Shown here piece by piece: positions 1 to 8,326 of a stretch of DNA of 64,000 nucleotides (position 1 is its first letter; the number at the start of each line of letters is the position of its first letter). Source of the DNA: Cytophagaceae bacterium (lineage in GTDB: Bacteria > Bacteroidota > Bacteroidia > Cytophagales > Flexibacteraceae). The stretch covers positions 22,668 through 86,667 of the forward strand of contig JAIXYP010000025.1 in the NCBI GenBank assembly GCA_027490155.1. Reading direction: 5' to 3'. The translations under genes were made by a program, and so were the position numbers. The notes under the pieces are model-generated. The model was not told the DNA's origin. It saw only the letters and a program-made list of their open reading frames with translations, and searched no databases.

Positions 1-2
1 CG

Positions 3-1373
3 TACCGCGTGCCTAGGTTCACTCTTGCAGGGCTTGGCAATAGCTATGCCCCCGAGCAGATGAATCGGTTTTTCGAGGTCCTCACGATCCAGAAGGCTAT
101 CCCGAAGTTACTAATCGATCTGACGGCGGCTTTGCTACAAGTTGTGTTTGGCCTCTTGCTGCTTGGGTTTTACCACCCCTTCTTTGTGATCTTTGGCGTG
201 TTTTTGCTTTCGATGTTGTTGCTGTTTTTGATTTACTACGCTCCTAAAGGGCTTAATTCTAGCATCCAGGAAAGCAAATACAAATACAAGGTCATCGCTT
301 GGTTTCAGGATATGGCCCGGGCCCTGATACCCTTCAAGATGACGGGAAACAGCAACCTATCAGTCAGCAAAACGGACGAGTACGTCAACCAATATCTTTA
401 TTATCGTAAAAAACACTTCGGCCTGCTGATCACCCAATACGGTGGTATCCTGATCTTTAAGGCCAGTGTCACCGCTGGTCTGCTGATCATCGGGACTTAT
501 CTGGTTGTGGATCGGCAAATCACCCTAGGGCAGTTTGTCGCCTCCGAGATCGTGATCATTACCGTCCTTAGTGCGGTCGAAAAAATCATCCTGACCCTAG
601 AAGTTGTCTACGATGCGCTCACAGCAGTGGACAAACTAGGCCATATTACGGACCTGCCGCTAGAGCATAACGAAGGCATCAACCTGCCATCTACCTGCCC
701 AGACAAAGGCACTTACCCATTGCTTGAGGTCAAGGACCTGAGCTTCAAATACGGTGACTACCATGTACTGCACAGCATCAACTTCAGGCTGATGCCCGGG
801 CAGCACCTAAGCATAGCAGGCGGGAACGGCAGTGGCAAACACACCTTGGTCAAGATCATCTTGGGCCTATACCCCGACTATAAAGGCGAAGTCGTGATGA
901 ACAGGGTCAGCCTTCGGGATGCGAACCTGTCTAGCCTCCGGAATCAGATTGGTGAAAATGCCATCAACTGCGAGTTTTTTGAGGGTACCATCTACGACAA
1001 CATCGCCATGGGACGCCCCGGTATTGTGGCCTATCGGGTTAGCGAGGTGCTAGAAGACCTTGGCATAGCCTCTGTCATCAATCAATTGCCGAACGGCCTC
1101 TATACCAACCTCTCGATCGGCACACCTGTCCTGAACGGCACTGCCCTTTACTGCCTTACCTTGGCCCGCACCTTGGTCAACCACCCTAAGCTTGTGATCA
1201 TTGATGACGAACTCCAGAAACTAAACCAAGCCGACAAACTCCGGATCTTGAGCTATTTGCAGAACCCCAAACATGACTGGGCTGTGATCTACCTCAGCAA
1301 CGACCCACTCATTCAGGCCGCCTGTAGCCAAGTTATTCACCTCCAGAAAGGCCGGGTTGACCTTGTAACCTAG
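3..1373 (+). CDS. ABC exporter subunit (TMD-NBD), 5-prime partial, degenerate ATPase motifs
   Basis: The reading frame is open to the left edge, so the true start lies outside the window. Counting from the GTG at position 9 (454 residues), the first 200 residues are hydrophobic segments typical of an exporter membrane domain and the rest is a nucleotide-binding domain. The operon continues with HlyD and TolC homologues, so this is the inner-membrane pump of a type I secretion or export system. Every catalytic motif is off consensus. Walker A reads GGNGSGKHT (residues 271-279) with His where Ser/Thr binds magnesium. The signature is LNGTA instead of LSGGQ (about 375). Walker B ends DD instead of DE (about 399-400). 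The Q-loop Gln appears to be Ile, and the H-loop His is Asn by alignment. Family membership is sure. That it is a non-hydrolysing half of a heterodimer, with an active partner upstream of the window, is inference. Confidence 0.85.
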   Translation, partial: YRVPRFTLAGLGNSYAPEQMNRFFEVLTIQKAIPKLLIDLTAALLQVVFGLLLLGFYHPFFVIFGVFLLSMLLLFLIYYAPKGLNSSIQESKYKYKVIAWFQDMARALIPFKMTGNSNLSVSKTDEYVNQYLYYRKKHFGLLITQYGGILIFKASVTAGLLIIGTYLVVDRQITLGQFVASEIVIITVLSAVEKIILTLEVVYDALTAVDKLGHITDLPLEHNEGINLPSTCPDKGTYPLLEVKDLSFKYGDYHVLHSINFRLMPGQHLSIAGGNGSGKHTLVKIILGLYPDYKGEVVMNRVSLRDANLSSLRNQIGENAINCEFFEGTIYDNIAMGRPGIVAYRVSEVLEDLGIASVINQLPNGLYTNLSIGTPVLNGTALYCLTLARTLVNHPKLVIIDDELQKLNQADKLRILSYLQNPKHDWAVIYLSNDPLIQAACSQVIHLQKGRVDLVT

Positions 1374-1526
1374 TGCCTCGCCAAACCCCAACTGCGCCAC
1401 GAGGACTAAGTTAACGCCCCTCCGTGCCAGACCAAACCAAACCCTAAACCCACCCTGAGCGCTTCCATCCAGCTCACCCTGTAACGGATCCGCCTAGGCC
1501 CAACGATACTAGCAAGCCCACTCGCT

Positions 1527-2909
1527 ATGCTGCATATATCAGACCCTCAACCAGGGCACCAACAAGAACTAGATACCGAACACCATGCGCTTCATACGCT
1601 CGGGACGCTGCCTACACCCCGTACGGCACGCATTCTCAGGCTCTGGATCTATGTCATCTTCGGCATTATGTTCATCGCCTTGTTCTTGCCATGGCAGCAG
1701 AACATCACGGGCTATGGCAAAGTCACTGCCCTCAACCCCGCCGATCGCCCCCAAACCATCCAGTCCGTCATCCCGGGCCGGATTGCCAAGTGGTTTGTGC
1801 AGGAAGGTCAATTCGTGAAGGCAGGCGATACCATCTTAGTCCTGTCCGAGCTCAAGGATGACTATTTTGACCCCGAATACCTCAAAAGACTTGGAGAACA
1901 AAAGGCAGCCAAGGAGCAGAGCATCGCCGCCACTGAGCGCCAGATTGACGCTGCTGCGCGCCAGCTCACAGCCCTCAACAATGCCCTAACCTATAGCCTC
2001 CAGAAAGCGCGGAACAAGGTGCGGCAGGGAAGGCTCAAGGTCTTGGTTGATAGCACCGACTATCGTGCTTATGTCATCGACTACCAGATTGCAGACACCC
2101 AACTAGACCGCTACCAAAAGCTATATGACGATAAGGGTCTAATCTCCCTCACCGACCTCGAAAAGCGTAAACTCAAAGTCCAAGAGTCTTACGCCAAGAT
2201 GGTCTCGAGCCAGAACAAGTTCTTCGTATCTAAAAACGAGCTCTTAAATGCCCTTATTGAACTTAGCTCACTCAATGCCGAATATGCCGACAAAATCAGC
2301 AAAACAGAAGGCGAGCGGGCAGCCAAGCAGTCTTACCTCGCTGAGGCCCAAAGTGAGTACAGCAAACTCCGGAACAAGATTACCAATGTCAATATCCGGA
2401 CTGATAACTATGCCGTATTGGCCCCTCAAGATGCGTTCATCGTGCGGGCTGCGAAAACGGGTATCGGCGAAAACGTCAAAGAAGGCGACCCCTTGGTGAC
2501 CATCCAGCCAGACCTACCTAGCCTAGCTGCTGAGGTCTATGTCCGCGCGATGGATGTACCCTTGATCCAGAAGGGCCGCACCGTCCGGATCGAGTTTGAT
2601 GGCTGGCCTGCACTCCAGTTCAGCGGTTGGCCAAGTGTGGCTGTCGGTACGTTCAAAGGCGAAGTCTATAGTGTGGACCAGACCAATATGGCCGACGGTA
2701 CGTTCCGTGTGCTGGTCAAACCCGTACATGAGGACCGTGATTGGCCTACCCAGCTACGGCTCGGTAGTGGGGTTTATGGCTGGGTTATGCTAGATGATGT
2801 ACCTGTTTGGTACGAAATCTGGCGGCAACTCAACGGATTCCCACCTAGCCTAAAAGGCGAGCCAGAGGATGACAAAACAAAAGCGAAAAAGGACGCTGCC
2901 AAAAAATGA
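1527..2909 (+). CDS. HlyD family membrane fusion protein (periplasmic adaptor)
   Basis: This 460-residue protein has a cytoplasmic N-terminus, one membrane segment at about residues 38-56, a biotinyl-lipoyl-like half-motif around VIPGRIAKW, a long charged coiled-coil hairpin (about 110-280), and a second beta-barrel part beginning near YAVLAPQDAFIV. This is the standard HlyD/EmrA layout. It would bridge the ABC exporter upstream to the TolC-like channel downstream. The last codons are lysine-rich. Its TGA stop overlaps the ATG of the next gene (ATGA), so the two are translationally coupled. The 153-bp gap from the ABC gene is C-rich and shows no terminator, consistent with one operon. The exported substrate cannot be told from the window. 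Confidence 0.9.
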   Translation: MLHISDPQPGHQQELDTEHHALHTLGTLPTPRTARILRLWIYVIFGIMFIALFLPWQQNITGYGKVTALNPADRPQTIQSVIPGRIAKWFVQEGQFVKAGDTILVLSELKDDYFDPEYLKRLGEQKAAKEQSIAATERQIDAAARQLTALNNALTYSLQKARNKVRQGRLKVLVDSTDYRAYVIDYQIADTQLDRYQKLYDDKGLISLTDLEKRKLKVQESYAKMVSSQNKFFVSKNELLNALIELSSLNAEYADKISKTEGERAAKQSYLAEAQSEYSKLRNKITNVNIRTDNYAVLAPQDAFIVRAAKTGIGENVKEGDPLVTIQPDLPSLAAEVYVRAMDVPLIQKGRTVRIEFDGWPALQFSGWPSVAVGTFKGEVYSVDQTNMADGTFRVLVKPVHEDRDWPTQLRLGSGVYGWVMLDDVPVWYEIWRQLNGFPPSLKGEPEDDKTKAKKDAAKK

Positions 2910-4417
2910 TGAAGTTGCCACTACATCTTGGTCTGCGTGCCTGCCTATCTTTAATGCTGATGGTCTTGTTGGCTACTGGCTTGTCATTAGCCCAACCACC
3001 GACCCCATCTAAACCGCAACCACTGGTCAAAACCAGCTCAGCGGTGACCATTGCTGCCAGTCCCACTGTTGATACTGCCAAGATCCTTGGTCTTAATGAT
3101 GCCTATCTACTGATTCAGGCCTATCATCCACTGATCAGGCAAGCTGTTTTGCTGTCCGAGGCGGCGCAACAGGACCTACGGATGGCCAAAGGTGGATTTG
3201 ACCCCAAGGCCACTGTTGATTATGCCCAGAAGTTCTATAACAACAAGGACTACTACACCCTGCTTGATGCCTACGTCAAGGTCCCTACCTGGATTGGCCT
3301 TGATGTCGTTGGGGGGTATACCAAAAACACAGGTCTTGACCTTAACTCGACCGAAAACACGGCGGATGGCAAAGGATTGTATTACATTGGGGCAACGCTA
3401 CCCATCGGTGCAGGCCTGTTTATAGACCAGCGTCGGGCGGTGTTGAAGCAGGCACAAATAGGCATCACCATGGCTGAGGCCGAACGTGTCAAGGCCATAA
3501 ACAAAATCGTCCTCCAGATCGCGAAAGACTATTGGGCTTGGTATGAAGCTTGGCAAACCGTCCAGAACACAGCCTTTGGCTACCAGCTTGCGCTCGAGCG
3601 GTTCGAGGCCGTCAAACAGCGGGTAGAAGGCGGAGATATGGCTCGTATTGACTCTGTCGAGGCCCGCATCACGGTGCAGGACCGTGCCATTAGCCTCCAG
3701 ACTGCTAGGCTTGACCTGCAACAAGCACGGCTAGCTTTTGAGGTCCACCTCTGGGCCGATGACAACCAACCCCGCGAGCTTATGCCGAATGTGGTCCCTG
3801 CCATGCCTGCCCTGGGTCAGGAAAGGGCCATGTTACCAACCGACCAGCTGCTGGACATGGCCAACACCCGCCACCCTGAGCTCATCAAGCTACAGACCAA
3901 GCTAGACCAGCTTGAGATTGACCGCCGCCTCAGTGTCGAAAACCTGAAGCCAACCATCAACCTCAAGTACAATTACCTCAGTGGTAAGGACGGCATCAGC
4001 AACGACTTTTCGTCCAACTTCGCCCAGCATAACTACCAGTTTGGTGTGCAGGCCTTTATGCCTCTGTTCCTGCGCAAGGAGCGTGGCAAATTGGGTCTCA
4101 CCAAGGTCAAGTTGTCGCAAGGCCAGCTTGAGCTCCAGCAACAACGCCGCAACATCCAGAACGAAATCAAATCTGCCGCTGCCGAGATGACCACCATGTC
4201 CGGCCTACTAGTTAACCAGCAGACCATGGTCCAGAACTACCAAACGCTAAGAGATGCCGAGGTTGAAAAATTCATCAACGGCGAAAGTAGCCTCTTCTTG
4301 GTCAACAGCCGTGAGTCCAAACTCATCGAGGGGCGCATCAAACTAGCGAGCCTGCAAGCCAAGTACCAAAAGGCACAGGCTTACCTACGCTGGGCAGCTG
4401 GGTTGGGGTTGGAGTAG
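2906..4417 (+). CDS. TolC family outer membrane efflux/secretion channel
   Basis: This 503-residue protein has an N-terminal signal peptide (LSLMLMVLLATGLSLAQ, cleavage near residue 30) and a proline-rich linker. Two repeats of the outer-membrane efflux protein family follow, with long amphipathic helices rich in Gln, Ala, Leu and Arg alternating with beta segments such as NLKPTINLKYNYLSG. It is the outer-membrane duct completing the ABC-HlyD-TolC tripartite exporter. The start overlaps the HlyD stop by 4 bp; a second Met follows immediately at 2909 and could also be used. No clear hairpin terminator follows. The next gene is on the other strand and ends 24 bp away. Confidence 0.9.
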   Translation: MMKLPLHLGLRACLSLMLMVLLATGLSLAQPPTPSKPQPLVKTSSAVTIAASPTVDTAKILGLNDAYLLIQAYHPLIRQAVLLSEAAQQDLRMAKGGFDPKATVDYAQKFYNNKDYYTLLDAYVKVPTWIGLDVVGGYTKNTGLDLNSTENTADGKGLYYIGATLPIGAGLFIDQRRAVLKQAQIGITMAEAERVKAINKIVLQIAKDYWAWYEAWQTVQNTAFGYQLALERFEAVKQRVEGGDMARIDSVEARITVQDRAISLQTARLDLQQARLAFEVHLWADDNQPRELMPNVVPAMPALGQERAMLPTDQLLDMANTRHPELIKLQTKLDQLEIDRRLSVENLKPTINLKYNYLSGKDGISNDFSSNFAQHNYQFGVQAFMPLFLRKERGKLGLTKVKLSQGQLELQQQRRNIQNEIKSAAAEMTTMSGLLVNQQTMVQNYQTLRDAEVEKFINGESSLFLVNSRESKLIEGRIKLASLQAKYQKAQAYLRWAAGLGLE

Positions 4418-4440
4418 CGACGGAATAGGCTCAATCAAGG

Positions 4441-6093
4441 CTAAAAATGAATCAATTTGATTTCATTTTCGTTCTGCAAAATATGGATTCTGCTTCCATC
4501 AGCTAGGCGTTGGCTTAACGAAAGAACAGACGACAACGGCTTTTTAGCTCCAAGGAACTCCGTAACTTCGGTACATGTCCCGTCTTTCGCTAGGTTGAGT
4601 GCCATGCCCCCGGCAAAGGTGGCAATGTCCTGAATGAAGCGCGTAGTCATCAAGGAATAAGGTTTGGGGTCTTTATAACCATAGAGGCTCACTGTCCCGT
4701 AGATTCCATCTTTATTAGCTGAAAAACTATTGCCACAGATATAAGTACCCCACCTGATAAACTTTTGCATCCCAGGACTAAATGTTATCCCAACCCTTAA
4801 CGCAGGCCGGATTTCACCAATTCTATGAATTGCCCGATCTTGTAGTCCAAAGGTCGTACCACTAAAAGCCATTTCGGTGGAACCTCCTGTAACATGGCCA
4901 TGGAAATATGAACGTTTTTGGGTGCCTGAGCTAAATTCCGATGTATAATAGGAGGCCAAGGCTTTTGACTTACCTGCATCCAAAAACCACTCAGCCCCCC
5001 AGAGCATAAACTCCTTTCCGCCTGCATCATAGTAGTCAACGACCTTAAGGGTGCTGAAACGTTGAGGATCAACCTCAAAAGCCTTCCATAATTTCTGAAC
5101 GTCTTTGACCCTAAAATCAGTCGTTTCAGATGTCACCGTTTTTAGCTCATACTTGCCATCCTTCGCCTCGGGTTTTACCAGCTGAATCGTTACAACCCTG
5201 CCCTTATCAGTAGTGGTATTGACGGATAAATACTTTGTATAACCTGTAACTGGATCGATAACTGGTTCTACCTGTACTATGTCTTTACCACTAGAAGGAG
5301 GCAAAAATGGTAGTGCGTCAGCTGGGTAGATTTTATCCCCTTCGAGCGGGATAATTCCATAATAGATCACAAACAAAAATCTGCAGTCTTCAAAATCGAA
5401 AAAGGTGTAAGCATGCTCACTGCTTGGCATAATCACACTTGCTGATTTTTTTGTTTTACTCTCCAATGATGTAGTCTCACATACAAGTTTTGCCTTCCTT
5501 TCACCCTCGGTTTGGATAAAATAGGTAGCATGCACTTGTTTGTAATTGAAACTGAATGAAACATCTAGCCCCGCTTGTAGTTTAGTGTCCCTTGTATAAT
5601 GTTTGATAATAAAGGTGGAATCCAAGGATAGTTGCCCTACCTCATTGATCGTGCGAACGGAATAGTAAACAGCTTTTTTATCACTTTTGATTTCTGGTGA
5701 TGTGGTTATGGCATAAAGAGTACCATTACTATACCCAACATTGACAACGCTATGGTCTTTTAGTAACCCAGGCTTTGACACCGGAATTGATTTCGTGAGC
5801 TCAAGCGACTTCAGATCAAAAAAGTCAAGAAAAAAAGGTTTCATGTCCTCCTTGTAGTCATCCTTAGAGCTGTAGATGGCTAGTTTGCCTTTCAGCAAGC
5901 CACTAGGGTCAACGTTGTCACTTGTGTGCTCTATCGTCCTGAGTCCTACGAAGTGGACATCTGTGACGAATGAGGCCTTGTAGAGGTTAGTAGCAGGAAC
6001 TGGGTAGGAGGCACCATACTGGACTTTCTGGGCATAACTGGCCATGATCCCGCCAAAAATCCAGACCAAAAGGACAAAAAGGATGTTTTTCAT
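4441..6093 (-). CDS. Secreted protein of unknown function, about 550 residues
   Basis: I do not recognise this family. The ATG at 6093 is preferred over the one at 6120 because it puts a classical signal peptide first (MKNILFVLLVWIFGGIMA, cleavage near YAQ); the longer form adds nine hydrophobic residues ahead of the Lys. The mature part is rich in beta-prone stretches, Lys, Ser and Thr, with no evident T9SS sorting domain, lipobox or membrane segment after the signal. Recurrent motifs like VVDYYDAGGKEFMLWGAEW suggest a beta-propeller or jelly-roll that reports or binds something, but this is a guess. Base composition is somewhat more AT-rich than the secretion operon it faces. It is divergent from the DUF4249 gene, and a perfect inverted repeat lies between them. 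Confidence 0.75.
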   Translation of the reverse strand: MKNILFVLLVWIFGGIMASYAQKVQYGASYPVPATNLYKASFVTDVHFVGLRTIEHTSDNVDPSGLLKGKLAIYSSKDDYKEDMKPFFLDFFDLKSLELTKSIPVSKPGLLKDHSVVNVGYSNGTLYAITTSPEIKSDKKAVYYSVRTINEVGQLSLDSTFIIKHYTRDTKLQAGLDVSFSFNYKQVHATYFIQTEGERKAKLVCETTSLESKTKKSASVIMPSSEHAYTFFDFEDCRFLFVIYYGIIPLEGDKIYPADALPFLPPSSGKDIVQVEPVIDPVTGYTKYLSVNTTTDKGRVVTIQLVKPEAKDGKYELKTVTSETTDFRVKDVQKLWKAFEVDPQRFSTLKVVDYYDAGGKEFMLWGAEWFLDAGKSKALASYYTSEFSSGTQKRSYFHGHVTGGSTEMAFSGTTFGLQDRAIHRIGEIRPALRVGITFSPGMQKFIRWGTYICGNSFSANKDGIYGTVSLYGYKDPKPYSLMTTRFIQDIATFAGGMALNLAKDGTCTEVTEFLGAKKPLSSVLSLSQRLADGSRIHILQNENEIKLIHF

Positions 6094-6148
6094 GATGGCA
6101 AACATCAAACAAAAAGGCACAAAAACCTAGCAACCGCATACCAAAGAC

Positions 6149-6179
6149 CAATGGATAAGGAATTTTCTGATATCCATTG
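6149..6179. promoter_or_regulatory. Perfect 9-bp inverted repeat between divergent genes
   Basis: CAATGGATA at 6149-6157 and its exact complement TATCCATTG at 6171-6179 flank a 13-bp AT-rich spacer. The repeat lies 56 bp upstream of the secreted protein gene (minus) and 120 bp upstream of the DUF4249 lipoprotein gene (plus). It could be an operator for a dimeric regulator or an RNA hairpin in a leader; neither is proven. Confidence 0.45.
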
Positions 6180-6299
6180 CAAATCAGCTAGGCCTGTTTG
6201 CTTGGACTAACCAACTGCTGGACCCAAGCTCAAACACCACCCAATCCCCTTTTCCACTATCTTTACCCTGCTATGGTTAGATACGTCTTGCTCCAGAAA

Positions 6300-7403
6300 A
6301 TGAGTATTGCCACCCGCGCCCTTTTGTTTTGGGCCTTGTGCTGTTTGGGCTTCGCCTGCTCTACAGACTTTGAAGTTAACGCCCCTTATACCAAGATACC
6401 GGTCGTGAACGGTTTTCTGAACCCTGCCGAAAGGGTGCAGTATGTACGGGTGCAGCGCACTTTCCAGAACCGTAGCGGAGATGCCAGCGTCATTGCTCGT
6501 AACAACCGCGACAGCAGCGAGTTCCGCCCAGGCGAGATCCAGGTCAGCCTCTGGCGCGTCACCCCGACGGAAGTCAAGATTGGCAACTATCAACCCATCG
6601 AAAGCAGCACAAAGGACACCAATGGTAGCTTTTATGGCCCAGACCAAACCCTCTTTAGGCTAGATCTTGGCGGTACCAATGTCCTGATACCAGGCCAGGT
6701 CTATAAACTCAAAATCAAAAATCTCGTCACTGGCGATAGCTCTGTCCAGGCCGTGACCAACATTGTGGGGCCGTTTAATATCATTGCGCCAACGAATGAC
6801 CGCAACATTGCCCCCAGAGATACACTTGCCCTCAAGACTATTTATATCCAGCCGCAAGACGGCAATGAGTTCAATCTCCAGTATTTCCCGAGCTGCTATG
6901 CCCGCTTGACGAGCATGAATATGCGTATCAACTACCGTGACATCAAAACGGATGGAACGACCGAGGATCATGACATTTGGTTCAAACAAGCAATCAGTGT
7001 TGTCGAGTCTTCAGTAGGCTCTCAATGTGGACGCAATGATCGCCCTAACCCCAAACCGATAGCAGTTAAGTCTCGACCGATTTTCCAGGCGATGATGGAC
7101 AGCATACCGGCAGCTGACAACACGATTGCCTTCCGCAATTTTATTAATGTACAATGCTACTTCTATGCCGCCTCGCAGCAAGTAGCCGACTATCAGAACA
7201 CCAATTTGCAGTTTCTGCCTATCACCCAGAGTGTGCCGACCTACAGCAACATTGCAGGAGGTGTCGGGGTGTTTGCCTCTGTGCGTTCAGAGATCGTGAC
7301 GGCGGTCTTACAGCCCAACCTCGCTAACGAGCTCAATAGCAGAAATGCTGCAGGCCTGCCAATATACCCTAAACTAGAGGCCCTCAAGTTCCGGAACCGA
7401 TAA
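6300..7403 (+). CDS. DUF4249-type lipoprotein
   Basis: The preferred start at 6300 gives a 367-residue protein with a lipoprotein signal (MSIATRALLFWALCCLGFAC, lipid-anchored Cys at residue 20). In-frame starts upstream (6198, 6273) only add non-signal sequence. The mature N-terminus, CSTDFEVNAPYTKIPVVNGFL followed by a tract with QYVRVQRTF, matches the pattern of Bacteroidota DUF4249 proteins, in which an early beta-sandwich region follows the lipid anchor. These are outer-membrane or periplasmic lipoproteins of unknown role, often found near TonB receptors; no receptor gene adjoins this one. The family call rests on recognition of the N-terminal pattern and length. Confidence 0.75.
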   Translation: MSIATRALLFWALCCLGFACSTDFEVNAPYTKIPVVNGFLNPAERVQYVRVQRTFQNRSGDASVIARNNRDSSEFRPGEIQVSLWRVTPTEVKIGNYQPIESSTKDTNGSFYGPDQTLFRLDLGGTNVLIPGQVYKLKIKNLVTGDSSVQAVTNIVGPFNIIAPTNDRNIAPRDTLALKTIYIQPQDGNEFNLQYFPSCYARLTSMNMRINYRDIKTDGTTEDHDIWFKQAISVVESSVGSQCGRNDRPNPKPIAVKSRPIFQAMMDSIPAADNTIAFRNFINVQCYFYAASQQVADYQNTNLQFLPITQSVPTYSNIAGGVGVFASVRSEIVTAVLQPNLANELNSRNAAGLPIYPKLEALKFRNR

Positions 7404-7442
7404 GAGCGGCTCAGAACTAGTATTGTTCAAGTCCTAACTACC

Positions 7443-7476
7443 CCACCAACCGCTTATCCGCTTTCGGTTTTGGTGG
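7443..7476 (+). terminator. Possible hairpin behind the DUF4249 gene
   Basis: CCACCAA and CCG (7443-7452) can pair with CGG and TTGGTGG (7465-7476) across an 11-12 nt loop with a two-base bulge. There is no T-run behind it, so it is a weak terminator candidate. Confidence 0.3.
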
Positions 7477-7633
7477 TATGGTCCGGATGGGCGAAATTGC
7501 GCCCCAATGGCAAAACCGCCTACCGAGCCTCAGACCTTGTTTGACGGCTTGTGGCCTGCCACAATCACCCGATATGCGTCAGCAAGCACCGTTTAACAAG
7601 CACAACGTCCCTCCTGGGGCGGGGATCTTGGGT

Positions 7634-8149
7634 ATGCCAAAGGGCAAACCCGTCTTCACCAAAAAGACCCAGCTCGACAACAAAACCTATATCAGCATCT
7701 GCATGAAAAAGGCCCTGAAGAAATTCTGGTACGCCTTTTTGGTACCTCCTGTCATTATCCTGCCCGGTCTGTACTGGACAGGTGCCCTGATCTGGCTCGT
7801 CGTGGCTGCCTTGGTGATCACGATCCTGTACCTCTTGTTCTGGTACGTGCAGTTCTATGGAATGGCCATGTTGCCACAAGGCAAACCCTTGTTCGAGCGT
7901 CAGCTCTATGCGATTACTCCGGACTACCTTGGCATCATGAAGAAGGAGACCGATCCGCAAGGCATGATGATCCCATGGGACAAAATCGAAACCGTCGAGC
8001 GGACAGCTGATAGCTTCATCTTCCACCTGACGCTGGCCCACATCGTGATCATTCCGTTCAACGTCTTCAACTCGCAGCAAGACCAAAACTATACCGAGTC
8101 CATCCTGCGCCGTCGGTCTTTGTTGCCTGCACGGGAGGAGAAAGTGTAA
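7634..8149 (+). CDS. YcxB-like small membrane protein
   Basis: With the ATG at 7634 the protein is 171 residues. It has a short N-terminal basic strand (KPVFTKKTQLDNKTYI), two close hydrophobic segments (FWYAFLVPPVIILPGLYW and LIWLVVAALVITILYLLFW), then a soluble domain with IPWDKIETVERTADSFIFHL. This is the layout of YcxB-like proteins, whose C-terminal domain resembles a PH-like fold. The upstream in-frame start at 7478 would add 52 residues with no family likeness, and the one at 7703 would delete the conserved N-terminal strand. Function in the family is unknown. A strong terminator follows within 35 bp, so the gene ends its transcript. Confidence 0.75.
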   Translation: MPKGKPVFTKKTQLDNKTYISICMKKALKKFWYAFLVPPVIILPGLYWTGALIWLVVAALVITILYLLFWYVQFYGMAMLPQGKPLFERQLYAITPDYLGIMKKETDPQGMMIPWDKIETVERTADSFIFHLTLAHIVIIPFNVFNSQQDQNYTESILRRRSLLPAREEKV

Positions 8150-8182
8150 GCCTAACAAGTTTAGCCACTAGATATTTTGGAG

Positions 8183-8214
8183 AAGCCAACCGCAGGAATG
8201 AGGTTGGCTTTTTT
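8183..8214 (+). terminator. Rho-independent terminator after the YcxB-like gene
   Basis: AAGCCAACC (8183-8191) pairs perfectly with GGTTGGCTT (8202-8210) across a 10-nt loop and is followed by TTTT. It separates the YcxB-like gene from the promoter of the next gene. Confidence 0.85.
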
Positions 8215-8260
8215 GGTTGGGACCTATTGACAAAGTATAAAAATATAACCAACGCAATAG

Positions 8261-8291
8261 TTGCATAATACCATAACCTTTTCTAGGTTTG
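8261..8291 (+). promoter_or_regulatory. Bacteroidota-type promoter of the repeat protein gene
   Basis: TTG at 8261-8263 (the -33 element) is separated by 20 nt from TAGGTTTG at 8284-8291, an exact match to the TAnnTTTG -7 consensus used by the phylum's primary sigma factor. Transcription would start near 8298, leaving a leader of about 29 nt before the ATG at 8327. Confidence 0.7.
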
Positions 8292-8326
8292 AAACATGTC
8301 ATTTTTGACTTAACCAGCTACGTCCT

